The notes below the pieces were generated by a model. The model was not told the origin of the DNA, made no database searches, and worked only from the letters and a program-made list of their open reading frames with translations. From Leptospira kmetyi serovar Malaysia str. Bejo-Iso9 (lineage in GTDB: Bacteria > Spirochaetota > Leptospiria > Leptospirales > Leptospiraceae), in NCBI RefSeq assembly GCF_000243735.2, contig NZ_AHMP02000003.1, forward strand, positions 1,575,001 to 1,639,000: DNA of 64,000 nucleotides, written 5' to 3'. This document shows positions 36,568 to 46,621 of this stretch, in pieces (position 1 is the stretch's first letter; the number at the start of each line of letters is the position of its first letter). Both the position numbers and the translations under genes were made by a program.

Positions 36568-37257
36568 TTGAAACGTATTCTTTCCAGAATCCTCTTTCTT
36601 TCGTTTTGTCTGTTTGCGGTTTCCTGTACGACGGTCGGATTTCATCGAGACGGAATCCGGCAGGAAATCGACTTCGGAAAAGAGGAAGTTCTCAGGCTCT
36701 GCGTTTGGAAGGACGTAAAGGTTTCCGACGAGGAACTCACCGAACTCGTCGGCGCCTGGAACGAAGAATTAGAATATTATAAAATCAAAGTTTTGTTAAG
36801 CGACATCAAGGATTGGGAACGTCCCGGTTGGACCGGAATGCCGATCATGGATCAGGTGTTCGCCGCCCCGCTTCCCAAACAATGCGATCGTCTGCTCGCG
36901 GTCGCGGGCGGAAAGATCAGCGATACGGCGTTCGAACTCGTCGGAATTTTTATGGCGTTTTTCGGAATTCCTAGCTTTCAGGTTTTGGGCGCGGTGGAAA
37001 ACAAAACCGGAACGAGAGGTTATATTCTCGGACAAACCAGAACGATCTCGCATTGGTTGGCGGGAGGTTCCAAGGGAACTCTGATTCACGAAGGATATCA
37101 TCTTCTCGGTTGCGGACATTCCTTCTTTTTGAGCGATTGTTACGTTCAAATCCGAAAGGTTAAGGAACTCAAACGAAAGAATCGCGAAACGGGTTCGTTA
37201 TTCTTCCCTTCGGTGGACGAGGAAGGAAATATCTTTATCAAAAGTCCTTGGGAATAA
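36568..37257 (+). CDS. Lipoprotein with a metzincin-type zinc protease motif
   Basis: 229 residues, TTG start 3 bp after the BASS gene. Signal peptide ending in lipobox FAVSC. The centre shows a short alpha/beta pattern, and residues about 173-183 read HEGYHLLGCGH, an exact HExxHxxGxxH zinc-binding consensus of metzincins. A SDCY sequence seven residues further recalls, loosely, the cysteine-rich extension of archaemetzincins. The rest of the protein is not recognised. It is probably a periplasmic or outer-membrane-anchored zinc peptidase; activity is inferred from the motif only. Confidence 0.75.
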   Translation: MKRILSRILFLSFCLFAVSCTTVGFHRDGIRQEIDFGKEEVLRLCVWKDVKVSDEELTELVGAWNEELEYYKIKVLLSDIKDWERPGWTGMPIMDQVFAAPLPKQCDRLLAVAGGKISDTAFELVGIFMAFFGIPSFQVLGAVENKTGTRGYILGQTRTISHWLAGGSKGTLIHEGYHLLGCGHSFFLSDCYVQIRKVKELKRKNRETGSLFFPSVDEEGNIFIKSPWE

Positions 37258-37267
37258 GCATGGATTT

Positions 37268-38314
37268 ATGGAAGTTTCCGAATCCAAGTGGAAGCCCTTT
37301 TTAGGCGCGTCCTTAGTTTTAGCCGGCGCGGTTTTCTTTTCCGCAAAGGCGATCTTTGTCAAATTAGTCTATCGATATGAAGTGGATTCCATAACGGCTT
37401 TGGCGCTTCGAATGTTGTTCGCGATTCCCTTCTTCGCTTGGATCGCATACAAATCCAGAAACAACAATCCTACGGCCGCTTTGACCAAAAAAGATTGGGC
37501 CTTGGTTTTTATTCTCGCGTTTTTAGGTTATTATCTCGCGAGTCTTTTCGACTTTATAGGTTTGGAATATATCTCCGCAGGTTTGGAACGTCTTACCCTT
37601 TTCGTATATCCTACGATCGTTCTCGTAATCAGTTCGATTCTTTATAAAAGAAAAATCAAACGCGTGGAAGTGTTCGCGATTCTTCTTACGTATTCCGGAA
37701 TCGCGGTCGCGTTTATCGGAGACATTCAAACCGAGGGACCGAACGCGACCAAGGGAGTTTTGTTCGTATTCGCATCCGCGATCGCATATTCTTTGTATCT
37801 TGTGGGAAGCGAATCCCTCATACCGAAACTAGGTTCGGTTCGATTCACTTCGTATCTGATGCTCTTGTCGGGTTTGATCGTGGTGATTCATTTTTTCATC
37901 ACGAAAAATCCTTCCTCCTTAATGCAACCGAGTCCGGTTTATTTATACGGATTGGCCTTGGGAGTTTTGACCACGGTGATTCCGGCCTACTTTACGACGG
38001 AAGGAATTCGTATGATCGGATCGGGAAGAGCCGCGATCGTAGGTTCGGTGGGACCGATTTCCACGATCTTACTCGCTTGGATCTTTTTGGGAGAACCGAT
38101 CACTTCGTCCGGGATCGCGGGAACGATTCTCGTGTTGGCGGGAGTTCTTTCGATCGGAAAGAAAAAATCGGAAACGAAAAAACAAACCGATTCGATTGTT
38201 TCGACCGATTCTCGGACAAAAGATAAGAACGGTTCTTACGAAAGTTCTTCCGTAACAAAAAAAGAAACGGAAGAGGACGAGAATCCGGACAACGCCGAAA
38301 TCACGATGAACTAA
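37268..38314 (+). CDS. EamA/DMT-family transporter
   Basis: 348 residues. Ten transmembrane helices form two EamA repeats: LVLAGAVFFSAKAIFVKLVYR...LALRMLFAIPFF, ISAGLERLTLFVYPTIVLVIS, then GVLFVFASAIAYSLYLVGSE and GSGRAAIVGSVGPISTILLAWIFLGEP. A hydrophilic C-terminal tail of about 50 residues rich in Lys, Ser, Thr and Glu is unusual for the family. Substrate unknown (family members export amino acids, nucleobases and metabolites). It starts 10 bp after the metzincin lipoprotein gene. Confidence 0.9.
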   Translation: MEVSESKWKPFLGASLVLAGAVFFSAKAIFVKLVYRYEVDSITALALRMLFAIPFFAWIAYKSRNNNPTAALTKKDWALVFILAFLGYYLASLFDFIGLEYISAGLERLTLFVYPTIVLVISSILYKRKIKRVEVFAILLTYSGIAVAFIGDIQTEGPNATKGVLFVFASAIAYSLYLVGSESLIPKLGSVRFTSYLMLLSGLIVVIHFFITKNPSSLMQPSPVYLYGLALGVLTTVIPAYFTTEGIRMIGSGRAAIVGSVGPISTILLAWIFLGEPITSSGIAGTILVLAGVLSIGKKKSETKKQTDSIVSTDSRTKDKNGSYESSSVTKKETEEDENPDNAEITMN

Positions 38315-38357
38315 TCCTTAAGAAGAATGGAATATTCTAAATAGCTAACTAAAGAAC

Positions 38358-39770
38358 TCAAGGTCCGTCTTTTACGCACCGAGTCGGATTTGTAGTCCCC
38401 AAAAAGGAAGACAAGGAAATCGGCCCGTACGCGAAATCGAGAAGAAAAAGATTCTTATTGGAAGCGTCCGCGTTTACGTTGCTCGTCATATACGTGGAGT
38501 TAGGCGGAGAATTCTTAAAATAAGTCGTATCAATGATTCCGTTTCCGACCGTCAATCCGTAGTCGACCAAACTTCTGAGCTCGTGAACGTTCGGAAGTCT
38601 CCAAGGTTTTCCGTCCGAAACCGAAATTCCGTTACAAGCCGCAAGCCCCGCTTGTCTGGAAAGATTGGAAGGGGAACCTCCCGAACAATCCGAACCCGTT
38701 TGTCCGATCGAACACATGGCCCAGCGAAGATTGTTGTTTCGATCGAGAATGGTTCCGTCTCCCAAATCCGCATAGTTCTTTGCGGGAAACGCGCCGCTCA
38801 CGACACAACGAACCTGAAGCGCCCCCGTTTCCGAAAGATTACTGCTCGTTCCTTGCGTAAAGTTGAAGGTCCAACGCGAAGTGGAATTCGGAGTTGCGAC
38901 AAGAGTCGCGGACCAAATCGTCGCCGAAGAATTCGGGAACAAGGTCGCGTTCAAATAAGGACTCGGAGTCGGATTTTGATAAGAGGAAAGAGTGTACAAT
39001 TCCTGAATGTTCGGCAATCTCCAATTCTTATAACCCGCGTAACCGTTCCCGGAATTTAACGCGGAACAGGCGGCGATCGCGGACGCGTAGGAAAGGGAAG
39101 AACCGGTTCCGGTGCAATCGGCGGCGTTGGTTCCTTCCACACATTGTTTCCAAACAAGTCCGGCGATCTTATCGTGAACGACGGGCTGATTCGGAAAATC
39201 CGAAAAGACCGTTTTTACGTATGTAGGTTGAGGTCCGTTTTGAAAATCCCCGTCCTGACCGGGATTGGCTCCGTTCCCACAGGCGATTGCGTTTAAGGAA
39301 GCGTCGTAACACAACTTTTGATTCGCGTCGGTCAAAGGAGCCGTCGTTGAAATCGTGATTGTATAATCCTTTTGTTCTCCGGTTTCGGAAAGAACGGAAT
39401 AAACGACCGGATTTGAAAAATCATTCTTATTGATCCCGCTGATCTGAGTAATTCCTCCGACCTTTACGGTCGCGCCCGAAGAAACGTCGAAACTCGCTTG
39501 CAAACGAGCGATCGCCCCGTAGGGAATCGTAGCGGTAATGTTGGTTCCGTTGATCGTCGTAGGATAATCTTGGGAAAGAATATTGTCGGAGGCCTTGAAC
39601 GAAAACGAAGTGATCGTGGTTCCCGTTCCCAGATTTCGAATGATTCCAAGTCCGCCCTGAAGTAACAAACCCGCGTTCGAGGAAGAATCGAAACTGATCT
39701 TATCCGCTTGCGCGCAGGAAACCGTGATTAGAACACAAAGGATCCGTAAACTTCGTAGAATTGGGTGCAT
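38358..39770 (-). CDS. Lcl/DUF1566 domain lipoprotein, copy 1
   Basis: 470 residues from ATG 39770, giving a compact signal peptide with lipobox ITVSC. The first domain after CAQADKISFDSSSNAGLLLQGG is a beta-sandwich-like module (about 45-150, ending EQKDYTITIST). Two Lcl/DUF1566 modules follow, marked by IAGLVWKQC...NWRLPNIQELYTLSSY and DRNNNLRWAMCS...[17 protein letters not shown]. Such proteins are common on the Leptospira surface; binding function is possible but unproven. Paired with a similar gene 140 bp upstream. Confidence 0.88.
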   Translation of the reverse strand: MHPILRSLRILCVLITVSCAQADKISFDSSSNAGLLLQGGLGIIRNLGTGTTITSFSFKASDNILSQDYPTTINGTNITATIPYGAIARLQASFDVSSGATVKVGGITQISGINKNDFSNPVVYSVLSETGEQKDYTITISTTAPLTDANQKLCYDASLNAIACGNGANPGQDGDFQNGPQPTYVKTVFSDFPNQPVVHDKIAGLVWKQCVEGTNAADCTGTGSSLSYASAIAACSALNSGNGYAGYKNWRLPNIQELYTLSSYQNPTPSPYLNATLFPNSSATIWSATLVATPNSTSRWTFNFTQGTSSNLSETGALQVRCVVSGAFPAKNYADLGDGTILDRNNNLRWAMCSIGQTGSDCSGGSPSNLSRQAGLAACNGISVSDGKPWRLPNVHELRSLVDYGLTVGNGIIDTTYFKNSPPNSTYMTSNVNADASNKNLFLLDFAYGPISLSSFLGTTNPTRCVKDGP

Positions 39771-39910
39771 TGACAAACGACCGTATAATTTAAAAACAAG
39801 CAAGTGATAAGAGTTTGTTTATTTTTTTATAAATCGACGGTCTTTTCCCGAGGTCAACGCCAATTCTAAGCTTCTTTTTTGCAAAGAAACGAGAAAAGGG
39901 AGAATGGAAG

Positions 39911-41311
39911 TCAAAAACCTTCGCTTACACAGCGAACAGAATTGAGAGAACTGAAAAAGTTCAGATTGATCACCGCATTCGTAAAGTTGACCCTGTACAT
40001 CTGTCCGCTCGGAATCGAATTGCTCGTCGTAAACTCCGCGGCGGTCGGAGTATTGGGAAACGCCGCGGAATCGATTTTCGGATTCGAAGCGGTATTAAAA
40101 TCCAATAAACTTCGGAGTTCGTGGACGTTCGGAAGCCTCCAACTTCGACCCGCTAAATTCAAATTTCTGCATATAGACAAAGAATTGGAAAAATTATAAG
40201 TGGCCGCGGTTCCGTTGGTACAATTCGGAGACGCAGAGGACCAATTCTGCCCCATCGAACATTTCTGCCAAACCAATCCGGTTCGATCATCTCGGACCGT
40301 CCCATCTCCTAAATCGGAATACGCGTGAGTCGGCATGGACCCGCCCGCAACACAACGCGCAAAAGCGCTTCCCCAGTATTTATCCGAGGTGCTGTTCGAT
40401 CCATCGGAAAAGTCGTAACCCCAAGCCTCCGCGGTATTCATAACGTTGGAAGAAGCCGCCCAAAAGCCTCCGGCTCCTCCGGGAAATTCCGTGAGATCGA
40501 TATGTACGCTACTCGGAGTTTTAAAAGTGCTGAGAGTCATCAATTCTTCCAAGTTGGGAAGTCTCCAATCGGAAATCCCGGCGTAACCGGAGCCGCCGTT
40601 TTTGGTGTTCAAATCGTTGCAACTTGCATCGGCGGCGTATTGAGTAAAACTTAGGGAAGAACCGCAATTCGTATCGCTCATTCCCTCCCCGCAATACTTC
40701 CAAATCAATCCGCTTTGCCCGTCGATCGTAACGGGATCGTCGGTATAACCGGAAAATTTATGATTCGATTGAAAGGCCTCGGGAACTCCGGTCGTATAAT
40801 CCGCGTCCTGCCCCGGATCGGAGGAACAAGCGGGATAACAATTCAATTGTCCCGCATCCGTTAGACGAAACATCGGAACCGTCCGCACTCGATACTCGGC
40901 GACGCTTCCGTTGGAAGCCGTGACTTTGTACACAAGAGGAGAAGAGAAATCGTTTACGGTTTGTCCCGAGATTTGAGTCACGCCGTTGATCTGAACTTGA
41001 ATTCCCGAGCTTTCAAATGTGGCTTTCAAACGGGGAATCGATCCGAACGGAACTCGAATCGTGATTTGATTCCCGGAGATTGTTCCGACAAAATCGGTCG
41101 TAAAAAAATGATCGGTCGCGTTAAACCGAAAGGAATTGATTTCCTTTGCGTTCGGATTGTAGGAACCGCTTCGAAAAAAATCCACTCCGCCTTGCAGAAG
41201 AATTCCCGCAGCGGAAGAAGAATCTAAACTGATTCGATCCGCTTGGGAACAAAACGTAAAACAAAGAAGAGTTCCCGCAACAATCCAAGAAAAATTATAA
41301 ATTCGATCCAT
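39911..41311 (-). CDS. Lcl/DUF1566 domain lipoprotein, copy 2
   Basis: 466 residues. Signal peptide ending in lipobox LCFTFC, then [21 protein letters not shown], matching copy 1 at the same position. The beta-sandwich module is followed by two Lcl modules: [12 protein letters not shown]...[13 protein letters not shown] and [12 protein letters not shown]...[16 protein letters not shown]. Domain order and boundaries equal those of the downstream gene, showing a tandem duplication that has since diverged. Each has conserved Cys pairs likely to form disulfides. Confidence 0.88.
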   Translation of the reverse strand: MDRIYNFSWIVAGTLLCFTFCSQADRISLDSSSAAGILLQGGVDFFRSGSYNPNAKEINSFRFNATDHFFTTDFVGTISGNQITIRVPFGSIPRLKATFESSGIQVQINGVTQISGQTVNDFSSPLVYKVTASNGSVAEYRVRTVPMFRLTDAGQLNCYPACSSDPGQDADYTTGVPEAFQSNHKFSGYTDDPVTIDGQSGLIWKYCGEGMSDTNCGSSLSFTQYAADASCNDLNTKNGGSGYAGISDWRLPNLEELMTLSTFKTPSSVHIDLTEFPGGAGGFWAASSNVMNTAEAWGYDFSDGSNSTSDKYWGSAFARCVAGGSMPTHAYSDLGDGTVRDDRTGLVWQKCSMGQNWSSASPNCTNGTAATYNFSNSLSICRNLNLAGRSWRLPNVHELRSLLDFNTASNPKIDSAAFPNTPTAAEFTTSNSIPSGQMYRVNFTNAVINLNFFSSLNSVRCVSEGF

Positions 41312-41390
41312 AGAGTGCTCATTGATCTAATGATTCGAAAAGTATAATTGGTCTAACGAATTGTCTCCCTTCAGATTATAAGATAAATTC

Positions 41391-43112
41391 TTAATAGATA
41401 TCCAAGATCATCAAAGCGATATCGTCTCCGAAATTTCCTCCGGAATACGCAAAGATATCCGAAACGATCAATTCTATATAATCCTCGATGGATTCCGTAT
41501 CGAGATATTCTTCCAAAATCGAAATCAAACCCGTGAGGTCCAAAATCTCTCCTTGGGAATCGAAGATTTCATACATTCCATCCGAGAAAAAAACGATCCG
41601 ATCCCCGTGCAAAAGATCGATGGATTGATCGTAATACTGCGCGCCTTCAAACGCAAGAAGAGGAAGATTCATTCCGTCCAGTTCGATTCTCCTTCCGTCT
41701 CGAAAGAGAAAAATCGGAGGATGTCCCGCGTAAGAATAAACCAAACGTTTCGACTCGGGAATGTATTTCACCCGAACCGCGGAGATATGATGATCGACTA
41801 CGAGAGGTTTTAAATCCTCCACGATTCGTATCAAACCTTCGGCGGGAGAAAGACCGATTCTCGAAGAATTCTTAAACGAGATGACGACCATTCCCGAAAC
41901 CATCGCCGAAGAAATTCCGTGACCGGAAACGTCCGCAAAAAGAATGTCGATACTTCCGTCCTCGTTTTGAATCGTGCTGATCACGTCCCCGCCCACTTTT
42001 TCGAAAGGACGAAAGTAGGTTTCCATTCTGAAATATTTGGAATCGGGAAACGTACGATCGACTAAGGATCTTTGAGTCAATCTTCCGAGTTCGAGATCGT
42101 AGTGCATTCTATCGTAAAAGGCGTTTAACGTGCCTTCTTTTTCCTTTCGATCAAAAGCGAGAATGATCAAGTCTCCGATCAAACCCAAAATGGAAATCTC
42201 TTCGCCGGTCCAAACCCGATCCTCTCGAACCATGTCGATTCCGAAAAAACCGATTTCCTTTCCCTGATACGTAAGTCCGATGATGAGCAGGGAGCGAATT
42301 CCTCTCGGAAGAAGAAGTTCTCTCAAATAAGGATCCTCGTTTTCGATTTCTTCCACGGAATTTAATGCGAAGTAACCGAACCTGCGCACGTTTTCAAACT
42401 TTGCGAGAGGGATGTTTTCGACGGCGATGTTCTGGAAGAATTGTCTTTGTGAGGGAACTCCTTCCCGGCACCATTCGTATGTGTTGGAAAGATATTTATG
42501 CGAATTTGAGTATTCTATAATATACGCGCGGTCGGCGTTGCAGATTCTACCCGCCTTTTCCAGAGAATCGCGGATCGCCTGATCCAATTCCTTCGGTTGA
42601 ACCTTGATGAAACTTTTGGAGATTTCCGTTAAATTACTCTGAAGAAGAAGGGAATATTTCAGTTGATCCTCTGTTTTTTTCAAAGGTGTTATATCCCTTT
42701 GGGAACCCCAGATCTGAACGAGTTTGCCCTCTTTGACGACCCCGACTACGCTGTTTAAAAAGTATTTCAGATTTCCGAAACGATCCGATTCCTTAGATTC
42801 AAAATCCTTCATATTGTATCCGGCTCGAACGAACGCGAAGTATGGTTCCAGATCCTCGGACGAATCGGAGGGAACCAATTGGGAAAGGGTAAGCCCCATC
42901 ACTTCGGAAGGGCTTCGATATCCGTACATTCTCGCCATAGAATCGTTGCAGATCGTTAGTCTAGCGTGTGTTAGGAGGAGCGAAACCTGCTCCTTTTCGT
43001 GAAGACCGGTTTCTATGGGCGTGGAAAGATCGAAACACCAAATGCCTTCCGCGCTTCCCAGGAAAAAATCCCGATAACGCTCCAGTTCAAACGATTCCGA
43101 CTTCATCCACAT
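41391..43112 (-). CDS. PAS-GAF-SpoIIE (PP2C-type) phosphatase
   Basis: 573 residues from ATG 43112; ATG 43106 or a TTG at 43160 are alternatives, none with a strong ribosome site. PAS domain (about 12-140: LTICNDSMARMYGYRSPSEVMG...GSQRDITPLKK), GAF domain (about 155-320: RICNADRAYIIEYSNSHKYLSNTYEWCREG, SLLIIGLTYQGKEIGFFGIDMVREDR) and SpoIIE phosphatase (YFRPFEKVGGDVIS, ILFADVSGHGISSAMVSGM, GDRIVFFSDGMYE, FGDDIALMIL). Metal-binding aspartates are intact. It probably dephosphorylates an anti-sigma-factor antagonist in a partner-switching pathway; no such partner lies nearby. Confidence 0.9.
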   Translation of the reverse strand: MWMKSESFELERYRDFFLGSAEGIWCFDLSTPIETGLHEKEQVSLLLTHARLTICNDSMARMYGYRSPSEVMGLTLSQLVPSDSSEDLEPYFAFVRAGYNMKDFESKESDRFGNLKYFLNSVVGVVKEGKLVQIWGSQRDITPLKKTEDQLKYSLLLQSNLTEISKSFIKVQPKELDQAIRDSLEKAGRICNADRAYIIEYSNSHKYLSNTYEWCREGVPSQRQFFQNIAVENIPLAKFENVRRFGYFALNSVEEIENEDPYLRELLLPRGIRSLLIIGLTYQGKEIGFFGIDMVREDRVWTGEEISILGLIGDLIILAFDRKEKEGTLNAFYDRMHYDLELGRLTQRSLVDRTFPDSKYFRMETYFRPFEKVGGDVISTIQNEDGSIDILFADVSGHGISSAMVSGMVVISFKNSSRIGLSPAEGLIRIVEDLKPLVVDHHISAVRVKYIPESKRLVYSYAGHPPIFLFRDGRRIELDGMNLPLLAFEGAQYYDQSIDLLHGDRIVFFSDGMYEIFDSQGEILDLTGLISILEEYLDTESIEDYIELIVSDIFAYSGGNFGDDIALMILDIY

Positions 43113-43301
43113 AACAGCAATTACCGAAAATCCGCCCTTTATTCTTTCCGTCGGCGACAAAGGTCAAAGGTTTTATCAAAGAAAACGGAGAATTCTCCCC
43201 GATTCCAAAAAATAAATTCGGGAATCTCCCAAAAACGCGTCATTCTTCCCTTTTTTGTCCGAGGTCCCTTGTATTCTGGTTTTCAGATAAGAGGTAACGA
43301 T

Positions 43302-43439
43302 ATGCAAACCATGAATTCGGAATGGATGGACGAAAGAATCGAGGCGATCGCGGAAATTCTCGCGGATAAGCTGATCGAGGAAATCCGCAAACGGGCGCTT
43401 GAAAAAGAAGCGCTTCGCAACAAACCCGAAGCCGCGTAA
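43302..43439 (+). CDS. 45-residue charged helical protein
   Basis: MQTMNSEWMDERIEAIAEI starts a 45-residue peptide that is one amphipathic helix followed by KALRNKP-like charged residues (ADKLIEEIRKRALEKEALR). ATG 43302 has a good ribosome site (AAGAGGTAACGAT). It lies 51 bp upstream of the SSB-tailed small protein on the same strand and is probably co-transcribed. Function unknown; size and pattern suggest a protein-protein adaptor. Confidence 0.7.
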   Translation: MQTMNSEWMDERIEAIAEILADKLIEEIRKRALEKEALRNKPEAA

Positions 43440-43490
43440 CGACTTCGCTTAACAATTCGAGCAATCGAGAAACATCAGGAGGAAACCACA

Positions 43491-43763
43491 ATGGCGGAAT
43501 ACGCACTCAAGGAAAAGAAGGGAAGTCTCTTCAGCAACGCGACCAAGGAAAAGGAAACCCAGCCCGATTATACAGGAAAGGTTCTTCTCGACGGAAAGAC
43601 CTATCGACTCGCGGGTTGGATCCGAAAATCCGCAACGGGGAAGAATTATCTTTCTCTCAGCCTTTCCGAACCGAATCCGGAAAAAAAATCCGAAGGAAAT
43701 TCCGTATCGGCCGAAACCGACGGCAATGACTTTACGGATATAGAGGAAGATTTTCCGTTTTGA
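43491..43763 (+). CDS. 90-residue protein with an SSB-like acidic C-terminal tail
   Basis: The folded part (about 10-58) reads [33 protein letters not shown] and [13 protein letters not shown], a beta-rich module resembling small uncharacterised proteins of phages and plasmids. A flexible linker leads to the last residues [10 protein letters not shown], which mimic the D-D-x-P-F tip of single-stranded DNA-binding protein that recruits RecO, RecQ, PriA and others. ATG 43491 has a near-perfect AGGAGG ribosome site. Role in DNA transactions is inference from the tail only. Confidence 0.8.
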   Translation: MAEYALKEKKGSLFSNATKEKETQPDYTGKVLLDGKTYRLAGWIRKSATGKNYLSLSLSEPNPEKKSEGNSVSAETDGNDFTDIEEDFPF

Positions 43764-43835
43764 GAAATGAAAATTCGATTTACGATCCGGGTCTAATCGT
43801 AAAAGAATTACACCTCTACAGGAGAAAGAAATTTC

Positions 43836-44438
43836 TTGAAAACGAAAATTCTTACCAAGTCGTTTCTGACGATCGCGCTTACGCTCGCGGCTCTCGTTTC
43901 GTCCAACTGCGGTTACAATACAATCCAGGAAGAGGACGAGGCCGTGACCGCGTCTTGGGCCGAGGTTCTCAACCAATATCAGAGAAGAGCGGATCTGATT
44001 CCCAATCTGGTCAACACGGTGAAAGGTTACGCGGCTCAAGAAGAGAAAGTGTTAACCGAAGTGACGCGGGCAAGAGCCGGAGTCGGTTCGATTCAAGCGG
44101 ACGAAAAAACGCTGAACAACCCCGAACTTTTTAAAAAATACGCGCAGGCTCAGTCGCAGATGACTTCCGCGCTTTCCCGATTGCTCGTGGTCGCAGAAAA
44201 TTATCCGCAGTTGAAATCCAACGAGAACTTCCGCGATCTTCAGGCGCAACTCGAAGGGACGGAGAATCGAATCACGGTTGCAAGAAACAGATACATTCAA
44301 GCCGTACAAAAATACAATATTACGATCCGCCAATTTCCGAGCAACTTGACCGCGAAATTTTTCGGATTCGAAACAAAACCTTCCTTTACGGTCGAAAACG
44401 AAAAGGAAATCTCCAAACCTCCGGAAGTTAAATTTTAA
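43836..44438 (+). CDS. LemA-family protein (lipoprotein-like)
   Basis: 200 residues, TTG start after an AGGAG ribosome site. The N-terminus (FLTIALTLAALVSSNCGYN) looks like a lipoprotein signal with Cys25. LemA core: ASWAEVLNQYQRRADLIPNLVNTVKGYAAQEEKVLTEVTRARAG, then ENYPQLKSNENFRDLQAQLEGTENRITVARNRYIQAVQKYN and FFGFETKPSF. LemA proteins form extended helical bundles at the membrane. It is followed directly by two TPM-domain genes, a common grouping of unknown function. Confidence 0.93.
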   Translation: MKTKILTKSFLTIALTLAALVSSNCGYNTIQEEDEAVTASWAEVLNQYQRRADLIPNLVNTVKGYAAQEEKVLTEVTRARAGVGSIQADEKTLNNPELFKKYAQAQSQMTSALSRLLVVAENYPQLKSNENFRDLQAQLEGTENRITVARNRYIQAVQKYNITIRQFPSNLTAKFFGFETKPSFTVENEKEISKPPEVKF

Positions 44439-44449
44439 GAATTTTGAAT

Positions 44450-45361
44450 ATGATTCGTATCGGATTCGGAATCCTTCGATTTATTCTTTTATTTCTGATC
44501 GTAACGGGTTGGAACCTGAAAACCGCGAATTCTTCCCCGATTTTTTTCAGGGAAGAATGGAGGTCGGAGGACCCTCCGATTCCTCTCCTACTTACTCAGA
44601 TCACGGACACGACTTCCACGTTGACCGATCTTCAAAAATCCAGACTGACAAGCACGTTAGTCGCCTTTGAAAAAAGAAAAGGAAGTCAGATCGCGGTTCT
44701 TGTCGTCGGTTCGACCTTGGATTGGAGCATCGAAGAATACGCCGTAAAGGTTTTCGAAACCTGGAAGTTGGGACGCAAGGATATACGGGACGGAGTTCTG
44801 ATGGTCGTCGCGATTCAAGATCATAAAACGAGAATCGAAGTCGGTTACGGACTCGAAGGCGCGTTGCCGGACGTGATCTGCAAACGGATCATAGAGGATT
44901 TTATGATTCCCCATTTCAGAAACGGAGATTATAATCAAGGGATCGTCGAAGGGGTCGCAAGAATCATAGAACGAATCGACGGAGAAGAACTTCCGGCCGC
45001 AAGCGGCCGGGTCGCCGGATCGGATTCGGGATCTTCCTCCTCGACGGAAGGACCGGAACTTCCGAATCATCTCGTCACCGCGTTCATCATTCTCGTGGTT
45101 CTCGGAAAGTTGTTCGGATTTCTTTTCGGAAACGGTTTGTCCGGCGGAATCGGCGCCGTTCTTTTCGTGATCTTAGGTTTGTTTTGGTCCATCACGCTTT
45201 GGCTTTTGATACCGGGCGCATTCTTACTTTGGTTTTTCGTACTCGCAAACGGAGGAGGAATGGGTTCCTCTTCTTCTTGGGGATCTTCCTCGGGCGGAGG
45301 CGGTTCCTGGAGCGGAGGCGGCGGCAGTTCGGGCGGGGGCGGAGCCTCCGGAAGCTGGTAA
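44450..45361 (+). CDS. TPM-domain membrane protein (YgcG-like)
   Basis: 303 residues from ATG 44450 (a TTG at 44444 is alternative). Signal/anchor helix at the N-terminus, then a TPM domain (about 50-195: LTDLQKSRLTSTLVAFEKRKGSQIAVLVVGST, YAVKVFETWKLGRKDIRDGVLMVVAIQDHKTRIEVGYGLEGALPD). Transmembrane helices (FIILVVLGKLFGFLFG, AVLFVILGLFWSITLWLLIPG) follow, with a Gly/Ser-rich tail. The layout equals YgcG/Psb32-like proteins. Second gene of the LemA-TPM-TPM operon. Confidence 0.92.
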   Translation: MIRIGFGILRFILLFLIVTGWNLKTANSSPIFFREEWRSEDPPIPLLLTQITDTTSTLTDLQKSRLTSTLVAFEKRKGSQIAVLVVGSTLDWSIEEYAVKVFETWKLGRKDIRDGVLMVVAIQDHKTRIEVGYGLEGALPDVICKRIIEDFMIPHFRNGDYNQGIVEGVARIIERIDGEELPAASGRVAGSDSGSSSSTEGPELPNHLVTAFIILVVLGKLFGFLFGNGLSGGIGAVLFVILGLFWSITLWLLIPGAFLLWFFVLANGGGMGSSSSWGSSSGGGGSWSGGGGSSGGGGASGSW

Positions 45362-45377
45362 AGGATATTCGAATATT

Positions 45378-45941
45378 ATGATAAATCAAAATACTACCGA
45401 ACGATCGACCCTGGGAAGAATTTGGATTCACGGATTGGAATCCTTCTTTTCCGCATTCTCCCTAAATCCGGATAAATCGAAATCGTATCGTTTCAAAAAA
45501 TATTTTAGTGCGACGGATTTAAGCAAGATCGAATCCGCGGTCGCAAAATCGGAAACGCTTCACAATGGAGAAATCAAGGTCGTATTGGAAGGCGGACTTC
45601 CGGTGTTTCGGGTGATTTCCGGTCTTACCGCAAAACAAAGAGCGACGGAACTTTTTTCCGAAAAAAAAGTATGGGACACGGAAGAGAACACGGGGATTTT
45701 AATCTATGTTCAGCTTACGGATCGAAAGATCGAACTTTTGGCCGACCGGGGAATCTACAAAAAGATCGGACAATCCACGTTAGACGAAATTTGTGATCGA
45801 ATGCAGAACGGTTTTCGAAACGGAAATTATCTGGAAAGTATTCTTACCTGCGTGGATACGTTTACGCAACTTCTTCAAAAACATTTTCCTCCCGGAAAAC
45901 GGAATCCGAACGAACTGAGCGACCGACCCGAAGTGATCTAA
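45378..45941 (+). CDS. TPM-domain protein, second copy
   Basis: 187 residues. No signal peptide. The TPM domain covers about 45-170: LSKIESAVAKSETLHNGEIKVVLEGG, TAKQRATELFSEKKVWDTEENTGILIYVQLTDRKIELLADRGIYKKIGQ and CDRMQNGFRNGNYLESILTCVDTFTQLLQKHFPP. Located 16 bp after the first TPM gene. The family often has this soluble second copy after a membrane-bound one. Function unknown. Confidence 0.9.
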   Translation: MINQNTTERSTLGRIWIHGLESFFSAFSLNPDKSKSYRFKKYFSATDLSKIESAVAKSETLHNGEIKVVLEGGLPVFRVISGLTAKQRATELFSEKKVWDTEENTGILIYVQLTDRKIELLADRGIYKKIGQSTLDEICDRMQNGFRNGNYLESILTCVDTFTQLLQKHFPPGKRNPNELSDRPEVI

Positions 45942-45972
45942 TTTGTCAAGCGAAGTCGTTTTTTCGCCGCGT

Positions 45973-46395
<423 letters not shown>

Positions 46396-46621
46396 GTTCC
46401 CCCTCCAATCAATCAGAAAACAACGGAACGATCCTTATCTTTAGACGGACCCAGCTCCTAAAAACAAAACGAATCCGCATCGAATCCGTAAAAAGAAAAA
46501 TTTGTTTTCTTAAACACGAACCCTAAATTAGATTCTCTAAAAACGGAAAAGAAGAATGAAACGATCCGAATCCGTTCGGAATTTTCAAAAGTAATTCTCG
46601 CCGTTCGGAGCAAACGCATTC

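Noticed and set aside
43449..44039. 196-codon minus-strand frame opposite the SSB-tailed and LemA genes
   Set aside because: Antisense to two well-supported genes, composition is shadow-like and there is no ribosome site.
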